From Methanosarcina mazei S-6 (GTDB taxonomy: Archaea; Halobacteriota; Methanosarcinia; Methanosarcinales; Methanosarcinaceae): a DNA stretch of 64,000 nt. Both the position numbers and the translations under genes were made by a program. The stretch spans positions 2,294,001-2,358,000 of the forward strand of contig NZ_CP009512.1 of assembly GCF_000970205.1 (NCBI RefSeq). Direction: 5' to 3'. Below the pieces are notes generated by a model. It was not told the origin of the DNA, ran no database searches, and saw only the letters and a program-made list of their open reading frames with translations. Positions 10,039 through 19,307 of this stretch are shown in pieces. Within the stretch, counting starts at the first letter, position 1, and each line of letters begins with the position of its first letter.

Positions 10039-10416
10039 TTATAGTACCGGATGCCCGCCAATGCATGAATCTAACATTGATTTGAGCCTTTCAATCTCAA
10101 TAGGCTTTGAGATATAGCCGTTGCACCCTGCTTTTAAGAACCTGTCCTCGTCACCCTGCATGGCATGAGCTGTAAGAGCAATTACAGGAGTCCTGCAGAC
10201 TTCCGGGAGGTTTTTGATTTCTTTAAGGACTTCAAGCCCGTCAAGTCCCGGAAGCTGTATGTCAAGAAGTATAAGGTCGAACCTGTTTTCTTTAACAATT
10301 TTGAGAGCTTCAAATCCATCCCTGGCTTCCTTACTCTCATACCCAAAAGTAGTAAGAAGGAATCTGATGAGTTCCATAATTATAGCGCTGTCCTCAACCA
10401 CGAGTATATTTTTCAT
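10039..10416 (-). CDS. Single-domain response regulator
   Basis: A 125-residue stand-alone receiver domain: ILVVEDSAIIMEL (acidic pocket), LILLDIQLPGLDG (phospho-Asp), VIALTAHAM (Thr/Ala switch) and GYISKPIEIERL (conserved Lys). There is no output domain, as in CheY or in phosphorelay intermediates. An upstream ATG at 10452 exists, but AGGGGT lies six bases before ATG 10416, so the shorter form is preferred. It immediately precedes the interrupted hybrid kinase and is its likely partner, which suggests this signalling pathway is now broken or uses another kinase. Confidence 0.92.
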   Translation of the reverse strand: MKNILVVEDSAIIMELIRFLLTTFGYESKEARDGFEALKIVKENRFDLILLDIQLPGLDGLEVLKEIKNLPEVCRTPVIALTAHAMQGDEDRFLKAGCNGYISKPIEIERLKSMLDSCIGGHPVL

Positions 10417-11263
10417 TACATGACCCCTCATATATTCTAAGGGATCTGACAAGATACAGATGCCTCTGGTTAACGGACTTCTTCCAAAGTCTGGACTGTT
10501 ATCTCCTGGAGATGCTGCTACCAGACCGTATAAAGGTCATAAGTCCCTTAAAGCGCCAGAGCTAAAAATAAAAAGTATTTTTGGCAGACCCCTTAGACAA
10601 TTAATCAAGTACCCTGTCGTTTTCCCCAAATTCAAAAAACTTACCAGCCGGCAAGTTAAACATATTATTTAATTTCCCCAGATATGGTAAAATGTATTAA
10701 TTTTTAAAAGTTAAACAGTAATTGTATTACATACATATAAAAACTTTGTCTATTGACAAGAAAAAGCCAGATCAGCAGGTAAATAGAATTTATTTTCTTA
10801 ATAAGAAAAACGATGTTTCTCAAAAAACAGGATAATAGCTGGTAAATAGCGGGTAAATAGCTGGAGAATATCCGGAGAATATCCAGAGAATGAAGGAAAA
10901 TTGACCCGGAAGAAAATCTACAGGCAGGTCTGAAATATAAGAATGAGAAGCAAATGAAACATTAAATCAATTATAAGGTCCGAAAATATCAGGATAATAC
11001 AGGTACAAAAATACAGGTACAGAAACAAAGAGAGATTAAAAGGAAGAAAAGTAGCTGTATAATACTTTTATATAATTTTATAACTATAATACCCCAATAT
11101 AACTTTAACTGTTATACCCTGATGTAACTTTGTAGCTATAATATTCCGATGCAACTTTAATACTTCAATAGATCCTATAATACCCTTAATATAGGATCAA
11201 TCCGGATATTTACAGTTAGAATATCCACTAAAGACCTTAATTATTCTGCTTTTCATTCAGGAG
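10417..11263. other. Intergenic region with short imperfect repeats
   Basis: About 850 AT-rich bases. Near 10848-10890 there are repeats of GGTAAATAGC and GGAGAATATCC. Near 11080-11190 a loose repeat of TATAATACCC-NATGTAACTTT occurs three to four times. No gene was identified. Confidence 0.5.
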
Positions 11264-12682
11264 GTGCAAATTACGGTTAATCCAGAGAAAGATTCTGAAA
11301 AAGAGGAAATTTCTGCTAAAAACGGTATTGAAAACCACAGGGTTCTGTTTGAAAGGTATGAGGAAAGGTTAAAGAACCTGGACCCGGAACTGCTTACACC
11401 TGAGGACGAAATTGTTTTACAGGAAGCATTCAAGCATGCAAAAGAGTTTCTGGGGTCCGAAGAATTAATAAAATGGTTTACAATTGCTGCCGAACCCTTC
11501 TACAGGTCAGCAAACTGGAAAATCCTTTTACCCATATATGAAGAACTGCTTGACACCGCAGAAAGAGAACTCGGACCTGAATCTTCAGGAACTGCAGCTG
11601 TACTGAGCGGGCTTGCAGGAATCTATCGTTACATGGGAAAACACGAAGACTCCCTGAAGCTGTATTTAAGAGCACTTAGCATCCGTAAAAAAGTCCTTGG
11701 TTCTGACCATCACGAGACCGGGGATACTCTCAGCGAACTTGGAATCCTCTGCTCTGTTATGGACAGGCTGGAAGAAGCTCTTTCATATTACACAGAAGCC
11801 CTCAAAATTCAGGAAAGGTTCCTGAGCCCTGAGAACCTTGGAGCCATCAGGACCCTTAACAGGACGGCTTTTTATTATAAGCTGATAGAAAAACCGGAAA
11901 AAGCAGAAGAACTTTTTTTCCGGTCCCTCGAACTGCTTGGGAGGCTGGCAGAAAAGGAGCCGGAAAACGGGAAGGTCCTGGCTTATACTGCCGGCACACT
12001 GAACAATCTCGGTGTCCTTCTTTCGGAAACGGGAAAACTTGAGAGAGCTGAGGAGATTTACGGGCAGGCACTCAAACTCCAGGAAAAGGTATACGGAAAA
12101 GAGCACCCTCAGATAGCCCAGACCCTGAACAACCTTGCTCTTCTTTATTTCCAGACTACAAGGTATGAAAAAGCCCTTATTCTCTACACACGCTCCCTTG
12201 AAATCATGGAAAAACTGGGAAAAACCGAGCATACAGGCTTTGCAACAACCCTGAACAACCTTGCAGGGGTCTATGTCCAGAAAGGGAGGAACGAAAGAGC
12301 CCTTGAACTTTATACCAGAGCTCTTGAAATCCGGGAGCGCATCCTTGGCCTGGATAATCCCGAAGTTGCCAAGACCCTGAACAACCTTGGCGAACTGTAC
12401 AGGATCATGGGAAAGCATAAAAAAGCGCTTCCCCTCTACACCCGCGCTCTAAAAATCTATGAGTCCACACTTGGACCATCGCACCCGGATGTGGGCACAA
12501 CCCTGAACAACCTCGCAGGCCTGCATGAAAGTATGGGAGAATATGAAACTGCAATCGATCTTTACGAAAAAGCCCTTGACATAATTGAAAAAGAGTACGG
12601 GCCTGAGCATCCTTATTTCAAAATTACGAGGAACAACCTGCTCGGCCTGTATGAGAAGATGGAAAGGAGCTGGAGGAGCTGA
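11264..12682 (+). CDS. Tetratricopeptide-repeat protein (kinesin-light-chain-type TPRs)
   Basis: About 470 residues. From residue 100 on, 42-residue repeats of the form TLNNLAxLYxxxGxYEKALxLYxRALEIxExxLGxxHPxVAxT recur at least seven times; this is the TPR_12/TPR_10 class seen in kinesin light chains and in many Methanosarcina proteins. The fold makes a protein-binding superhelix, and no enzymatic domain is present. The only conventional start (GTG 11264) lies inside its own AGGAGG at 11259-11264. Proper spacing instead points to ATT 11270 (5 nt) or ACG 11273 (8 nt), so the true start is uncertain by two or three codons. Confidence 0.88.
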   Translation: MQITVNPEKDSEKEEISAKNGIENHRVLFERYEERLKNLDPELLTPEDEIVLQEAFKHAKEFLGSEELIKWFTIAAEPFYRSANWKILLPIYEELLDTAERELGPESSGTAAVLSGLAGIYRYMGKHEDSLKLYLRALSIRKKVLGSDHHETGDTLSELGILCSVMDRLEEALSYYTEALKIQERFLSPENLGAIRTLNRTAFYYKLIEKPEKAEELFFRSLELLGRLAEKEPENGKVLAYTAGTLNNLGVLLSETGKLERAEEIYGQALKLQEKVYGKEHPQIAQTLNNLALLYFQTTRYEKALILYTRSLEIMEKLGKTEHTGFATTLNNLAGVYVQKGRNERALELYTRALEIRERILGLDNPEVAKTLNNLGELYRIMGKHKKALPLYTRALKIYESTLGPSHPDVGTTLNNLAGLHESMGEYETAIDLYEKALDIIEKEYGPEHPYFKITRNNLLGLYEKMERSWRS

Positions 12683-12742
12683 ACTTAAGGAGCTGGAATT
12701 TTAAGAGTAGAAATTAATAGATTCAGGACAAATTAAGAGCGG

Positions 12743-12830
12743 ATAAATTGAACACGATAAATTGAACACGATAAATTAAAACACGATAAATTAAAACACG
12801 ATAAATTAAAACACGATAAATTAAAACCGG
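12743..12830. repeat. Six tandem 14-15-bp units
   Basis: Units of ATAAATTGAACACG (two copies, 14 bp) and ATAAATTAAAACACG (four copies, the last ending CCGG) run without interruption. They lie between the TPR gene and the upstream region of the serine-protease gene. Confidence 0.9.
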
Positions 12831-12904
12831 ATATAACAATCTGTGCTTTAGAAATCTGTACTGGAAGCCCGGATAGTTCTTAATGGAAAATTGAGGGGGA
12901 TTTT

Positions 12905-13750
12905 CTGGTTCTAATTGACGGTATAACATTTGATGTCTGGGATCTGACTTTTCTTCTGTTTGCTTTTTTCTTTCTTTATGCTATAATATACCCGCAGTCT
13001 CAACTCAGAAAAATCCGTATGCAGCGTATGGCAAAAATGAAAGCCATGGAAAAACACCACGGATATAAGGTACTTACAATGATACACAGGCGGGAGATGA
13101 TATCCTTATTCGGGCTTCCCGCCTATCAGTCCATAGATGAAGAAGACGCCGAGCAGGTCCTGCGCTGGATAAGGAAATACAGGGACTATCCGCTTGAGCT
13201 GATCCTCCATACCCCCGGAGGGCAGCTTCACGCCAGCATCCAGATCGCCCGCGCCCTGAAGAACCACCCAAAAAAGACTCGTGTGCTCATCCCTCATTAT
13301 TCTATGTCAGGGGGTACGATTATTGCCCTTGCAGCAGACGAAATAGTAATGGATAAAGATGCCGTCATAGGGCCAATAGACCCCCAGGTTGGAGATCCCA
13401 TAAGGGGAGTCTTTCCGGCACCTTCCTGGATCCATGCCGCAGAAACTAAAAAAGAAGACGCTGACGACTCTACTCTTGTTATGAGCGATATATCGAGAAA
13501 AGCCCTCAGGCTCACACGAAACGTTGCAAAAGAGCTCCTTGAAGGTAAGATTCAGCCTGACGGAAAAGAAGACAGGCTTGAAGAGGTTGTCGAAAAACTG
13601 GTCAGCGGAGAAATGATACACAGCACTCCTCTCTCAGCCAGAGAAGCAAAAGAACTCGGGCTTTCAGTTAATACGGACTTCCCTGAGGACGTGCATGATT
13701 TCATGCGGCTTTTCCGCCCCGTGAAAAAGACTGTAGAATACGTGGGATAA
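12905..13750 (+). CDS. Membrane-anchored SDH/ClpP-fold serine protease (SppA-like)
   Basis: The soluble part has LELILHTPGGQLHASIQIARAL and then YSMSGGTIIALAADEIVMDKDAVIGPIDPQ, the oxyanion loop and nucleophile-Ser region of the SDH_sah (PF01972) branch of the ClpP/crotonase superfamily. These proteins are thought to degrade membrane proteins. The first ATG (13019) gives a soluble protein, but the frame is open back to 12884 and encodes ITFDVWDLTFLLFAFFFLY, an obvious membrane helix, preceded by GAGGGGG at 12893-12899. The codon at proper spacing is CTG 12905 (or GTT 12908), a non-standard start. I annotate the long form; the minimal form is 13019-13750. Confidence 0.82.
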   Translation: MVLIDGITFDVWDLTFLLFAFFFLYAIIYPQSQLRKIRMQRMAKMKAMEKHHGYKVLTMIHRREMISLFGLPAYQSIDEEDAEQVLRWIRKYRDYPLELILHTPGGQLHASIQIARALKNHPKKTRVLIPHYSMSGGTIIALAADEIVMDKDAVIGPIDPQVGDPIRGVFPAPSWIHAAETKKEDADDSTLVMSDISRKALRLTRNVAKELLEGKIQPDGKEDRLEEVVEKLVSGEMIHSTPLSAREAKELGLSVNTDFPEDVHDFMRLFRPVKKTVEYVG

Positions 13751-13774
13751 AAACAAATTAAGGGAAGTGTGCTA

Positions 13775-13878
13775 GTGTCATGAACATTTAGTTTTTGGTC
13801 ATTTTATAAGTTAAGAATCGTTATTTATTGACATAGAAATACTATAAATTATGCTCAATAATTAAATTGTCATGACAC
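13775..13878. mobile_element. 104-bp MITE related to the IS630 element
   Basis: The left end reads GTGTCATGAACATTTAG. The right end, reverse-complemented, reads GTGTCATGACAATTTAATTA, nearly identical to the left end of the IS630 element at 7370. TA dinucleotides flank it at 13773 and 13879. It has no coding capacity, so it would have to be mobilised by the transposase of the full element. A 10-bp repeat, GGAAGTGTGC, lies directly outside the TA on both sides. Confidence 0.85.
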
Positions 13879-14034
13879 TAGGAAGTGTGCCAAGAACTGT
13901 AGTCTGGCCTGAGGCAATATTTTTTTTGACCCTATTTTTTTTGACCCGGAAAAACTATTTTTAAATTTCCGCAAATATAACAACTTCTACCAGCTTTCCA
14001 TGTGGCAGTTTCAGCTTACGCCGCAGTATTTTTT

Positions 14035-14084
14035 ATTCCTTATCAGAAAGGTATTCTTCATTCCTTATCAGAAAGGTATTCTTC
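14035..14084. repeat. 25-bp perfect tandem duplication over a stop codon
   Basis: The unit starting ATTCCTTATCAGAAAGGT occurs at 14035-14059 and 14060-14084. The second copy is the last eight codons of the leftward permease gene. The duplication changes the stop from TAA to TGA but leaves the protein end unchanged. Confidence 0.85.
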
Positions 14085-15101
14085 AGAAAACATTTTTACA
14101 GTGAGGTAAAAATAAGCCAGTAAGAGGGGACCGATGATAATTCCTACAAGCCCGAAAAGCGGGATTCCTATGAAGATCCCAAGCAAAGACTGAAAAGGAT
14201 GAATTTTCCCTACTTTTTTCTGGATTACAGGCCTAAAAAAACTGGAGTCTGATACGCTCAGAAAAATTCCTGTTATGAGGATACCTGCTGCTGCAACATA
14301 GTCCTGCTGGAGAAATTGAATAATTACTGCCGGGATCCAGATAATGGGTGTTCCGACAACAGGCAGAAAAGACAGGACTGCTGCAATAGACCCCCAGAGA
14401 AAAGCTCCCTGGACTCCAAAAATAAGAAAGGAAACGATCAGAATTCCGCCTTCAATTACGGCAATAGCGCCGCTGGCGATAAGAGTTGTACGGACAATGT
14501 TCCTGAACTCATTGAGAAGGATAACAGTGTTCTTTGTATTGAAAGGAATTGCCAGAAAAAGGTTTTGCATAAAATCCGATTCCTCTCCTGTTAAGAGGTA
14601 ATAAAACAGGAAATACATTATAAGCAAACCAATTGCCCGGTGGCTGATGCTCTGAATTGAACCGACCACGAGCAAACTCAGGAAATTGATGATTTGAGTG
14701 GCAAGGTCCATTACCCTTTCTTCAAAATTGATCTGGAAGATGTTTTCAGAGATTCCAAACCTTGAAAAGAAATTGTTAAAAAGACGGTCTCCGACTTCAA
14801 TAGTCGCCATAATAGCTTCCTGATTCAATAAAATCTGCTGGATCTCAATAATAACCATGCTCAGGAGAAAAAAAAGAGGGATCAGTACAAGAAATATGGA
14901 AATAATTATAACCAGAAGCGCCGAGACCTGCCTGTTAAGCCGGGTTTTTTTGAGTAAAAAACGGTACAGAGGCTTGAAGGTAATAAAAAGAATAAAGCCT
15001 CCAAAAAGATAGTCTACGTAAGGAAAAATAGCATAAATAATGACTGCACTCAGTGCGACAATAAGAAAGAGAGCAAGTGCGGTCCTGACCTGTCTTTCCA
15101 T
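14058..15101 (-). CDS. AI-2E transporter family (PerM/YdiK-like) permease
   Basis: About 347 residues with roughly eight membrane helices: a pair at the N-terminus, a helix after a charged loop, then a long soluble segment (residues 85-150), and a C-terminal cluster including the family signature GFxxFIPxxG-like FLPVVGTPIIWIPAVI and FFRPVIQKKVG...HPFQSLLGIFIGIPLFGLVGIIIGPLL. The family exports autoinducer-2 in E. coli and acts as ion or solute permeases elsewhere; the substrate here is unknown. A second family member is at 40865-41917. ATG 15101 is preferred to the TTG one codon upstream. Confidence 0.9.
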   Translation of the reverse strand: MERQVRTALALFLIVALSAVIIYAIFPYVDYLFGGFILFITFKPLYRFLLKKTRLNRQVSALLVIIISIFLVLIPLFFLLSMVIIEIQQILLNQEAIMATIEVGDRLFNNFFSRFGISENIFQINFEERVMDLATQIINFLSLLVVGSIQSISHRAIGLLIMYFLFYYLLTGEESDFMQNLFLAIPFNTKNTVILLNEFRNIVRTTLIASGAIAVIEGGILIVSFLIFGVQGAFLWGSIAAVLSFLPVVGTPIIWIPAVIIQFLQQDYVAAAGILITGIFLSVSDSSFFRPVIQKKVGKIHPFQSLLGIFIGIPLFGLVGIIIGPLLLAYFYLTVKMFSEEYLSDKE

Positions 15102-15191
15102 CAAACATAATCTGTCTTCTTGTTATAAAATATATAAGCATAAGAGAGCTTTCAGGTCAAATCCAGGAACTTTCCGGACCCGAACAGGAAA

Positions 15192-16298
15192 TTAAGGAAA
15201 ATCTGTAATCAAAGTCTGCCTTTCATCTCTTTCCCTGAGTTTAGTAACCCCGACACCTACAAGCCTGAACTTTCGCCTGCCTGTAAATTCCGACAAAAGC
15301 TGCATTGCTGTCCTTTTAATCACAAAAACGTCCGAAGTCCAGATCGAAAGGGTTCTTGAGCGTGTATAGGTGGAAAAATCCTCAAAACGGACCGTAAGGG
15401 TTATGGTTTTAAAAAGAAAACTGTGCTTCATGAGAGAGCCGTGCACGCTCTCTATAAGAAGGTCCAGGGAACCGGAAACTTTCACAGGGTCATCCGTATC
15501 CTCTGCAAAAGTTCCGTGCCTGCTTATTGATTTTACGCTTTCTTTTTCTACAAGCTCTTCAAAGTCGAGACCGTTTGCCAGCTGTTTTAGCCTGAACCCC
15601 ATTTTTCCTAACTTTTCGGAAAGCATCTGTACATCGCAGTTTGCAAGCTCTTCCACCCTGTTTATCCCCATTTTTTTAAGAGTTTCCTCTGTCTTTTCTC
15701 CAACTCCGGGAATTCTGGAAACCGGCAGTGGAAAAAGAAAATCCCTGACATCTTCTGGCCTGACAACGGTAAGTCCGTCCGGCTTCTGAAAGCCTGAGGC
15801 AATTTTTGAAACAAGCTTGTTCGGCCCAACCCCGACAGAACATGTGATCTTCTGCTGCCTCTGTACCTCGTCCTTAATTCTTAAAGCATAAAGGGCGGCT
15901 TCTTCAAAATTCCTGACCCCGGAACCGGGTATAAGATAGGCTTCATCAACACTTACCTGCTGGAACTTTTCTGCAAATCCCCGCAAAATTTCCATTACCC
16001 CTGCTGAGACCCCTGCATAGAGCTTCATGTTCACAGGCAAAAATACAGCATCAGGGCAGAACCTGTAAGCCTGAGAGATCGGCATTGCAGAATGGATTCC
16101 ATACTTTCTTGCCTCGTATGAGCAGGTGCTTACCACTCCCCTTCCTGAACCTCCTTTAGGGTCAGAACCCACAATTACGGGCAGATTTTTCAGTTCCGGC
16201 CTCTCCCTTACCTCTACAGACGCAAAAAAACTGTCCATGTCTACATGAAAGACAATTCTCCTTTCAGAGCTGTTCTTTTTGGGATTGGAGGCAGGCAT
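15192..16298 (-). CDS. dinB: DNA polymerase IV (Y-family translesion polymerase)
   Basis: About 368 residues. FHVDMDSFFASVE near residue 18 and VSVDEAYL near 117 carry the carboxylates that bind the catalytic metals. SYEARKYGIHSAMP is the fingers motif, RIPGVGEKTEETLKKMGI is the thumb helix-hairpin-helix, and the C-terminal third matches the little-finger domain. It copies past damaged bases with low fidelity. The length is normal. The gene is alone; GTG-ATG at the start makes ATG 16298 the likely start with little leader. Confidence 0.95.
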   Translation of the reverse strand: MPASNPKKNSSERRIVFHVDMDSFFASVEVRERPELKNLPVIVGSDPKGGSGRGVVSTCSYEARKYGIHSAMPISQAYRFCPDAVFLPVNMKLYAGVSAGVMEILRGFAEKFQQVSVDEAYLIPGSGVRNFEEAALYALRIKDEVQRQQKITCSVGVGPNKLVSKIASGFQKPDGLTVVRPEDVRDFLFPLPVSRIPGVGEKTEETLKKMGINRVEELANCDVQMLSEKLGKMGFRLKQLANGLDFEELVEKESVKSISRHGTFAEDTDDPVKVSGSLDLLIESVHGSLMKHSFLFKTITLTVRFEDFSTYTRSRTLSIWTSDVFVIKRTAMQLLSEFTGRRKFRLVGVGVTKLRERDERQTLITDFP

Positions 16299-16450
16299 CA
16301 CATAAGATAGAATAGAACAGATAAAAAAGGCTTGAGGAAGTAGGGTGAAAGTATTAATTTCGGGACAGGGAAATGAATTTTTCAGGCTTATGTAACTATA
16401 ATTTCTATTCAGGGGCTGAAATATTACCTGAACCCTTTTAAAAGGTCAAT

Positions 16451-17107
16451 TTAATAGTCTTTGTCTCCACCTCCGTCTTCATCTTCATTGTCGGTTACTC
16501 CGTACATTGTTGCTTTCGATAAATAACATATTCCCGTAGCCGGCAGCAGGATACTCAGGTAAAAAGCCAGAGGCAGCATTATTGACTGAACACTTCCCGG
16601 GCTGGATAATCCCTTCAGTACAGAAAAAAGAAAAATTGCAGAAAAAATACTTGTTGCAGATGTGACCACGATGTATAGTTCTGTTAAACTATCCTGCCCG
16701 TATGAGGTCAGGAAAAGTAGTAACGAACCGGGGGACAGCAAAGCCAGTAAGACAAGCCAGAGAGTTTCTGACGTACTTATGGGGCCTCCGAGAAGCGTAT
16801 TTCCGTTAAAACAGATAAGAAGATTCGCGATAACCAGCAAAGCCAGGGAAATGCACAGAGGGGCTGCCAGATACCACCTGGCCAGTATTTTTCGGGCTTC
16901 CAGCAGGAAAAGCACGGAGCCGGAAAAAGAGATAATGCTGAGTAACTCGATAATGGCGATGAAAAGAAGATCGTATGCCGGCAAATAACGAATTGCAGGA
17001 TCAGGTATTGTAACGGGAATAAAGTGGAATATAACAGATACAAAACCTGCAACCCATGCTGTCAGAAAGACAGCCGACGTTAAAGCCAGAGCACTGTTTA
17101 TCTTCAT
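16451..17107 (-). CDS. Polytopic membrane protein of unknown function
   Basis: A 218-residue protein with six or seven hydrophobic helices (about 8-30, 45-70, 78-100, 112-132, 140-165, 178-200) and an acidic cytoplasmic-looking tail, NEDEDGGGDKDY. GGTGA precedes the ATG by six bases. I do not recognise the family. The tail could bind cations, but this is only a compositional remark. Confidence 0.7.
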   Translation of the reverse strand: MKINSALALTSAVFLTAWVAGFVSVIFHFIPVTIPDPAIRYLPAYDLLFIAIIELLSIISFSGSVLFLLEARKILARWYLAAPLCISLALLVIANLLICFNGNTLLGGPISTSETLWLVLLALLSPGSLLLFLTSYGQDSLTELYIVVTSATSIFSAIFLFSVLKGLSSPGSVQSIMLPLAFYLSILLPATGICYLSKATMYGVTDNEDEDGGGDKDY

Positions 17108-17484
17108 TAACCGTCACCGCAAATGTAAAGTTAACAGGTATGATACAGGCATCCATATTCAGATAGAGAGACAACAGCGGCTAATTCTGGCGAACCAGAC
17201 ACAGCAGCTTACCATTAAGGTGCTGCAGCCCAATAACCCCCAATTGTAAATGAATGCATACCCCGCATATCCCGTATAATACAGATAATACAGATAATAG
17301 AATAGATCCCCTACTCTAAATATTTCATGCTCTATGTTATTACAGGCAAAGAAAGTAATTACAGAAAAGGCATTTCGCCAGAAAAAGCATTTCTATAGTA
17401 CAGCAAATTATATAATATGGGCACTAACCTGAACCATTTGAACGGATTCAAACTTTAATTTCAGCTAAGAATTGGGGGGATTTC
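17108..17484. other. Intergenic region
   Basis: It contains imperfect repeats of ACAGATAATA near 17281-17300 and no gene. The reading frame of the next gene is open back to 17428, but its ribosome-binding site lies at 17474-17479. Confidence 0.5.
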
Positions 17485-18012
17485 ATCAAAGCAGGGCCGG
17501 GAAGTTCAAAAGCTGCAAAAGATATAATCGGACAGCCGTTTCCTGAAATAACATCAAAATCACTTGCAGGGAGAGTTGTACATCTTCCGGAAGAGGTGAA
17601 AGGAAAAGTAACGCTCGTCTGTATTGCTTTTATTCGAAGTGCGCAGAGCATGATAGATTCATGGGCTCGACCTTTTGAGCAGGAGTTCGGGAAAGATAGA
17701 AGGTTTACGGTTTACGAAGTTCCCATGATAAATAAAGGCTGGAAGGTCCTTTCCCGGATGATCGATTCCGGAATGAGAGGAGGAATACCTGTAGAAAAAC
17801 ATGATAATGTGGTCACTTTCTACGGGGACTATTCAGGCTACCGGAACGCTCTTGGAATGGAAAATACAGAGCTTGCATACGTTTTTTTACTGGATCAGGA
17901 GGGTGTTATCTGCTGGAAAGGGGAGGGTTATTCCAGCCATGAAACCGAAAAGAAACTTCTCAGCACTGCAATGGCTCTCAGACCAGCAGCTCTCAAACAA
18001 CGGGGTCTTTAA
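17485..18012 (+). CDS. ATP10-like thioredoxin-fold protein
   Basis: GTG 17596 gives 138 residues, but the frame is open upstream and encodes a plausible segment (FIKAGPGSSKAAKDIIGQPF, then EITSKSLAGRVVHLPEE). A run of six G (17474-17479) precedes ATC 17485 by five bases. The body, with VTLVCIAFIRSAQSMIDSW, FYGDYSGYRNALGMEN and AYVFLLDQEGVICWKGEGY, resembles the ATP10/peroxiredoxin-like fold; in mitochondria ATP10 assists ATP-synthase assembly. No redox CxxC pair is seen. The gene ends 18 bp before the sugar-dehydrogenase start and the two are probably co-transcribed. The family assignment is tentative. Confidence 0.6.
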   Translation: MKAGPGSSKAAKDIIGQPFPEITSKSLAGRVVHLPEEVKGKVTLVCIAFIRSAQSMIDSWARPFEQEFGKDRRFTVYEVPMINKGWKVLSRMIDSGMRGGIPVEKHDNVVTFYGDYSGYRNALGMENTELAYVFLLDQEGVICWKGEGYSSHETEKKLLSTAMALRPAALKQRGL

Positions 18013-18030
18013 GTAAAAATGGAGGGGAAA

Positions 18031-19176
18031 ATGAAAGGGACAAGGATAATACTTGGCTTTTTTGCTCTTGCCATACTTATTTTTTCAGCTTATGCTGTCC
18101 TGAGAACCGTGCCCATTAACGAATGCGGGGATAACGGGACAGGCATTGAATGTATCGGACTTCCTCCGGGTTTTTCCATTGATTATTATGCCGAAGGTGT
18201 TGAAGGTGCGAGGTCCATGGCTCTCAGTCCGGAAGGAACGCTTTTTGCAGGAAGCCGGGGTGCCGGGAAACTCTATGCCATGACCGACCGGAACGGAGAC
18301 AATAAAGCTGATGATGTACTCGTAATTGCCGAGGGCCTGGATATGCCCAATGGGGTGGCATTCAGGAATGGTTCACTTTATGTAGCCGAAATTTCAAGGG
18401 TGCTCCGGTACGATGATATCGAAGCAAGACTTGAAAATCCTCCCGACCCTGCAGTTGTCAGAGGAGACTTCCCTGCAGACAGGTCGCACGGCTGGAAATA
18501 CATAAAGTTCGGACCGGATGGAAAGCTGTATGTGCCTGTCGGTATGCCGTGCAATGTCTGCAACCTCGAAGAGGAAGAGGAACGCTATGGGACGATGATG
18601 CGTATGGAGCCTGACGGGAGCCAGCCCGAGATTTTTGCAAGAGGGATAAGGAATACGGTAGGTTTTGCCTGGAACCCCGAAACCGGAGAGTTGTGGTTTA
18701 CTGACAACGGCAGGGACTGGCTGGGGGATGATCTGCCTCCGGATGAACTCAACAGGGCGCCCGTGCCCGGGATGCACTTTGGCTTTCCATACTGCCATGG
18801 GAAAGATACCCCTGACCCGGAATACGGAGAATTCCGGAACTGCTCGGAGTTTACAGCGCCTGAGGTTGAACTGGGCCCGCACGTGGCTGCACTCGGTATG
18901 ACCTTTTACAATGGCAGCATGTTCCCGGAAGAATACAGGAACCAGATCTTTATTGCCGAGCACGGTTCCTGGAACAGGAAAATTCCCATAGGCTACAGGG
19001 TTTCCCTTGTCAGGCTTGAGAACGGGACTCCTGTAAGTTATGAGCCTTTTGCAGACGGCTGGCTTCAGGGGCTTGCGTCCTGGGGAAGGCCTGTGGATGT
19101 GCTTGTAATGCCTGACGGAGCTCTGCTTGTGTCGGACGATAAAAATAATGCTATTTACAGGATCAGTTACAGCTGA
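18031..19176 (+). CDS. PQQ-type glucose/sorbosone dehydrogenase (beta-propeller), secreted
   Basis: About 381 residues. An N-terminal hydrophobic segment (IILGFFALAILIFSAYAVL) acts as signal or anchor. The propeller then shows MALSPEGTLFAGSR, MPNGVAFRNGSLYVAEI, FGPDGKLYVPVGMPCNVCN, RGIRNTVGFAWNPETGELWFTDNGRDWLGDD, FIAEHGSWNR and GRPVDVLVMPDGALLVSDD, all typical of soluble glucose dehydrogenase/sorbosone dehydrogenase proteins. GGAGGGG lies directly before ATG 18031, so this start is chosen over ATG 18019. Whether an archaeon without evident PQQ synthesis uses the cofactor is open; many homologues are propellers of unknown substrate. Confidence 0.88.
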   Translation: MKGTRIILGFFALAILIFSAYAVLRTVPINECGDNGTGIECIGLPPGFSIDYYAEGVEGARSMALSPEGTLFAGSRGAGKLYAMTDRNGDNKADDVLVIAEGLDMPNGVAFRNGSLYVAEISRVLRYDDIEARLENPPDPAVVRGDFPADRSHGWKYIKFGPDGKLYVPVGMPCNVCNLEEEEERYGTMMRMEPDGSQPEIFARGIRNTVGFAWNPETGELWFTDNGRDWLGDDLPPDELNRAPVPGMHFGFPYCHGKDTPDPEYGEFRNCSEFTAPEVELGPHVAALGMTFYNGSMFPEEYRNQIFIAEHGSWNRKIPIGYRVSLVRLENGTPVSYEPFADGWLQGLASWGRPVDVLVMPDGALLVSDDKNNAIYRISYS

Positions 19177-19307
19177 AAGTAATGCCTTAAAAACACATTT
19201 TAAACATAGTCAGGAGAGCCGGAATAATTGAAAAGCCTGCCGAATTCCGAATTCAGTAAAATTACTTATGATTATATCTTCATATACGATAAGCAGGGGG
19301 TAAATAA

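Noticed and set aside
11783-12418. 211-codon frame opposite the TPR gene
   Set aside because: Shadow of the repeated TPR codons on the opposite strand.
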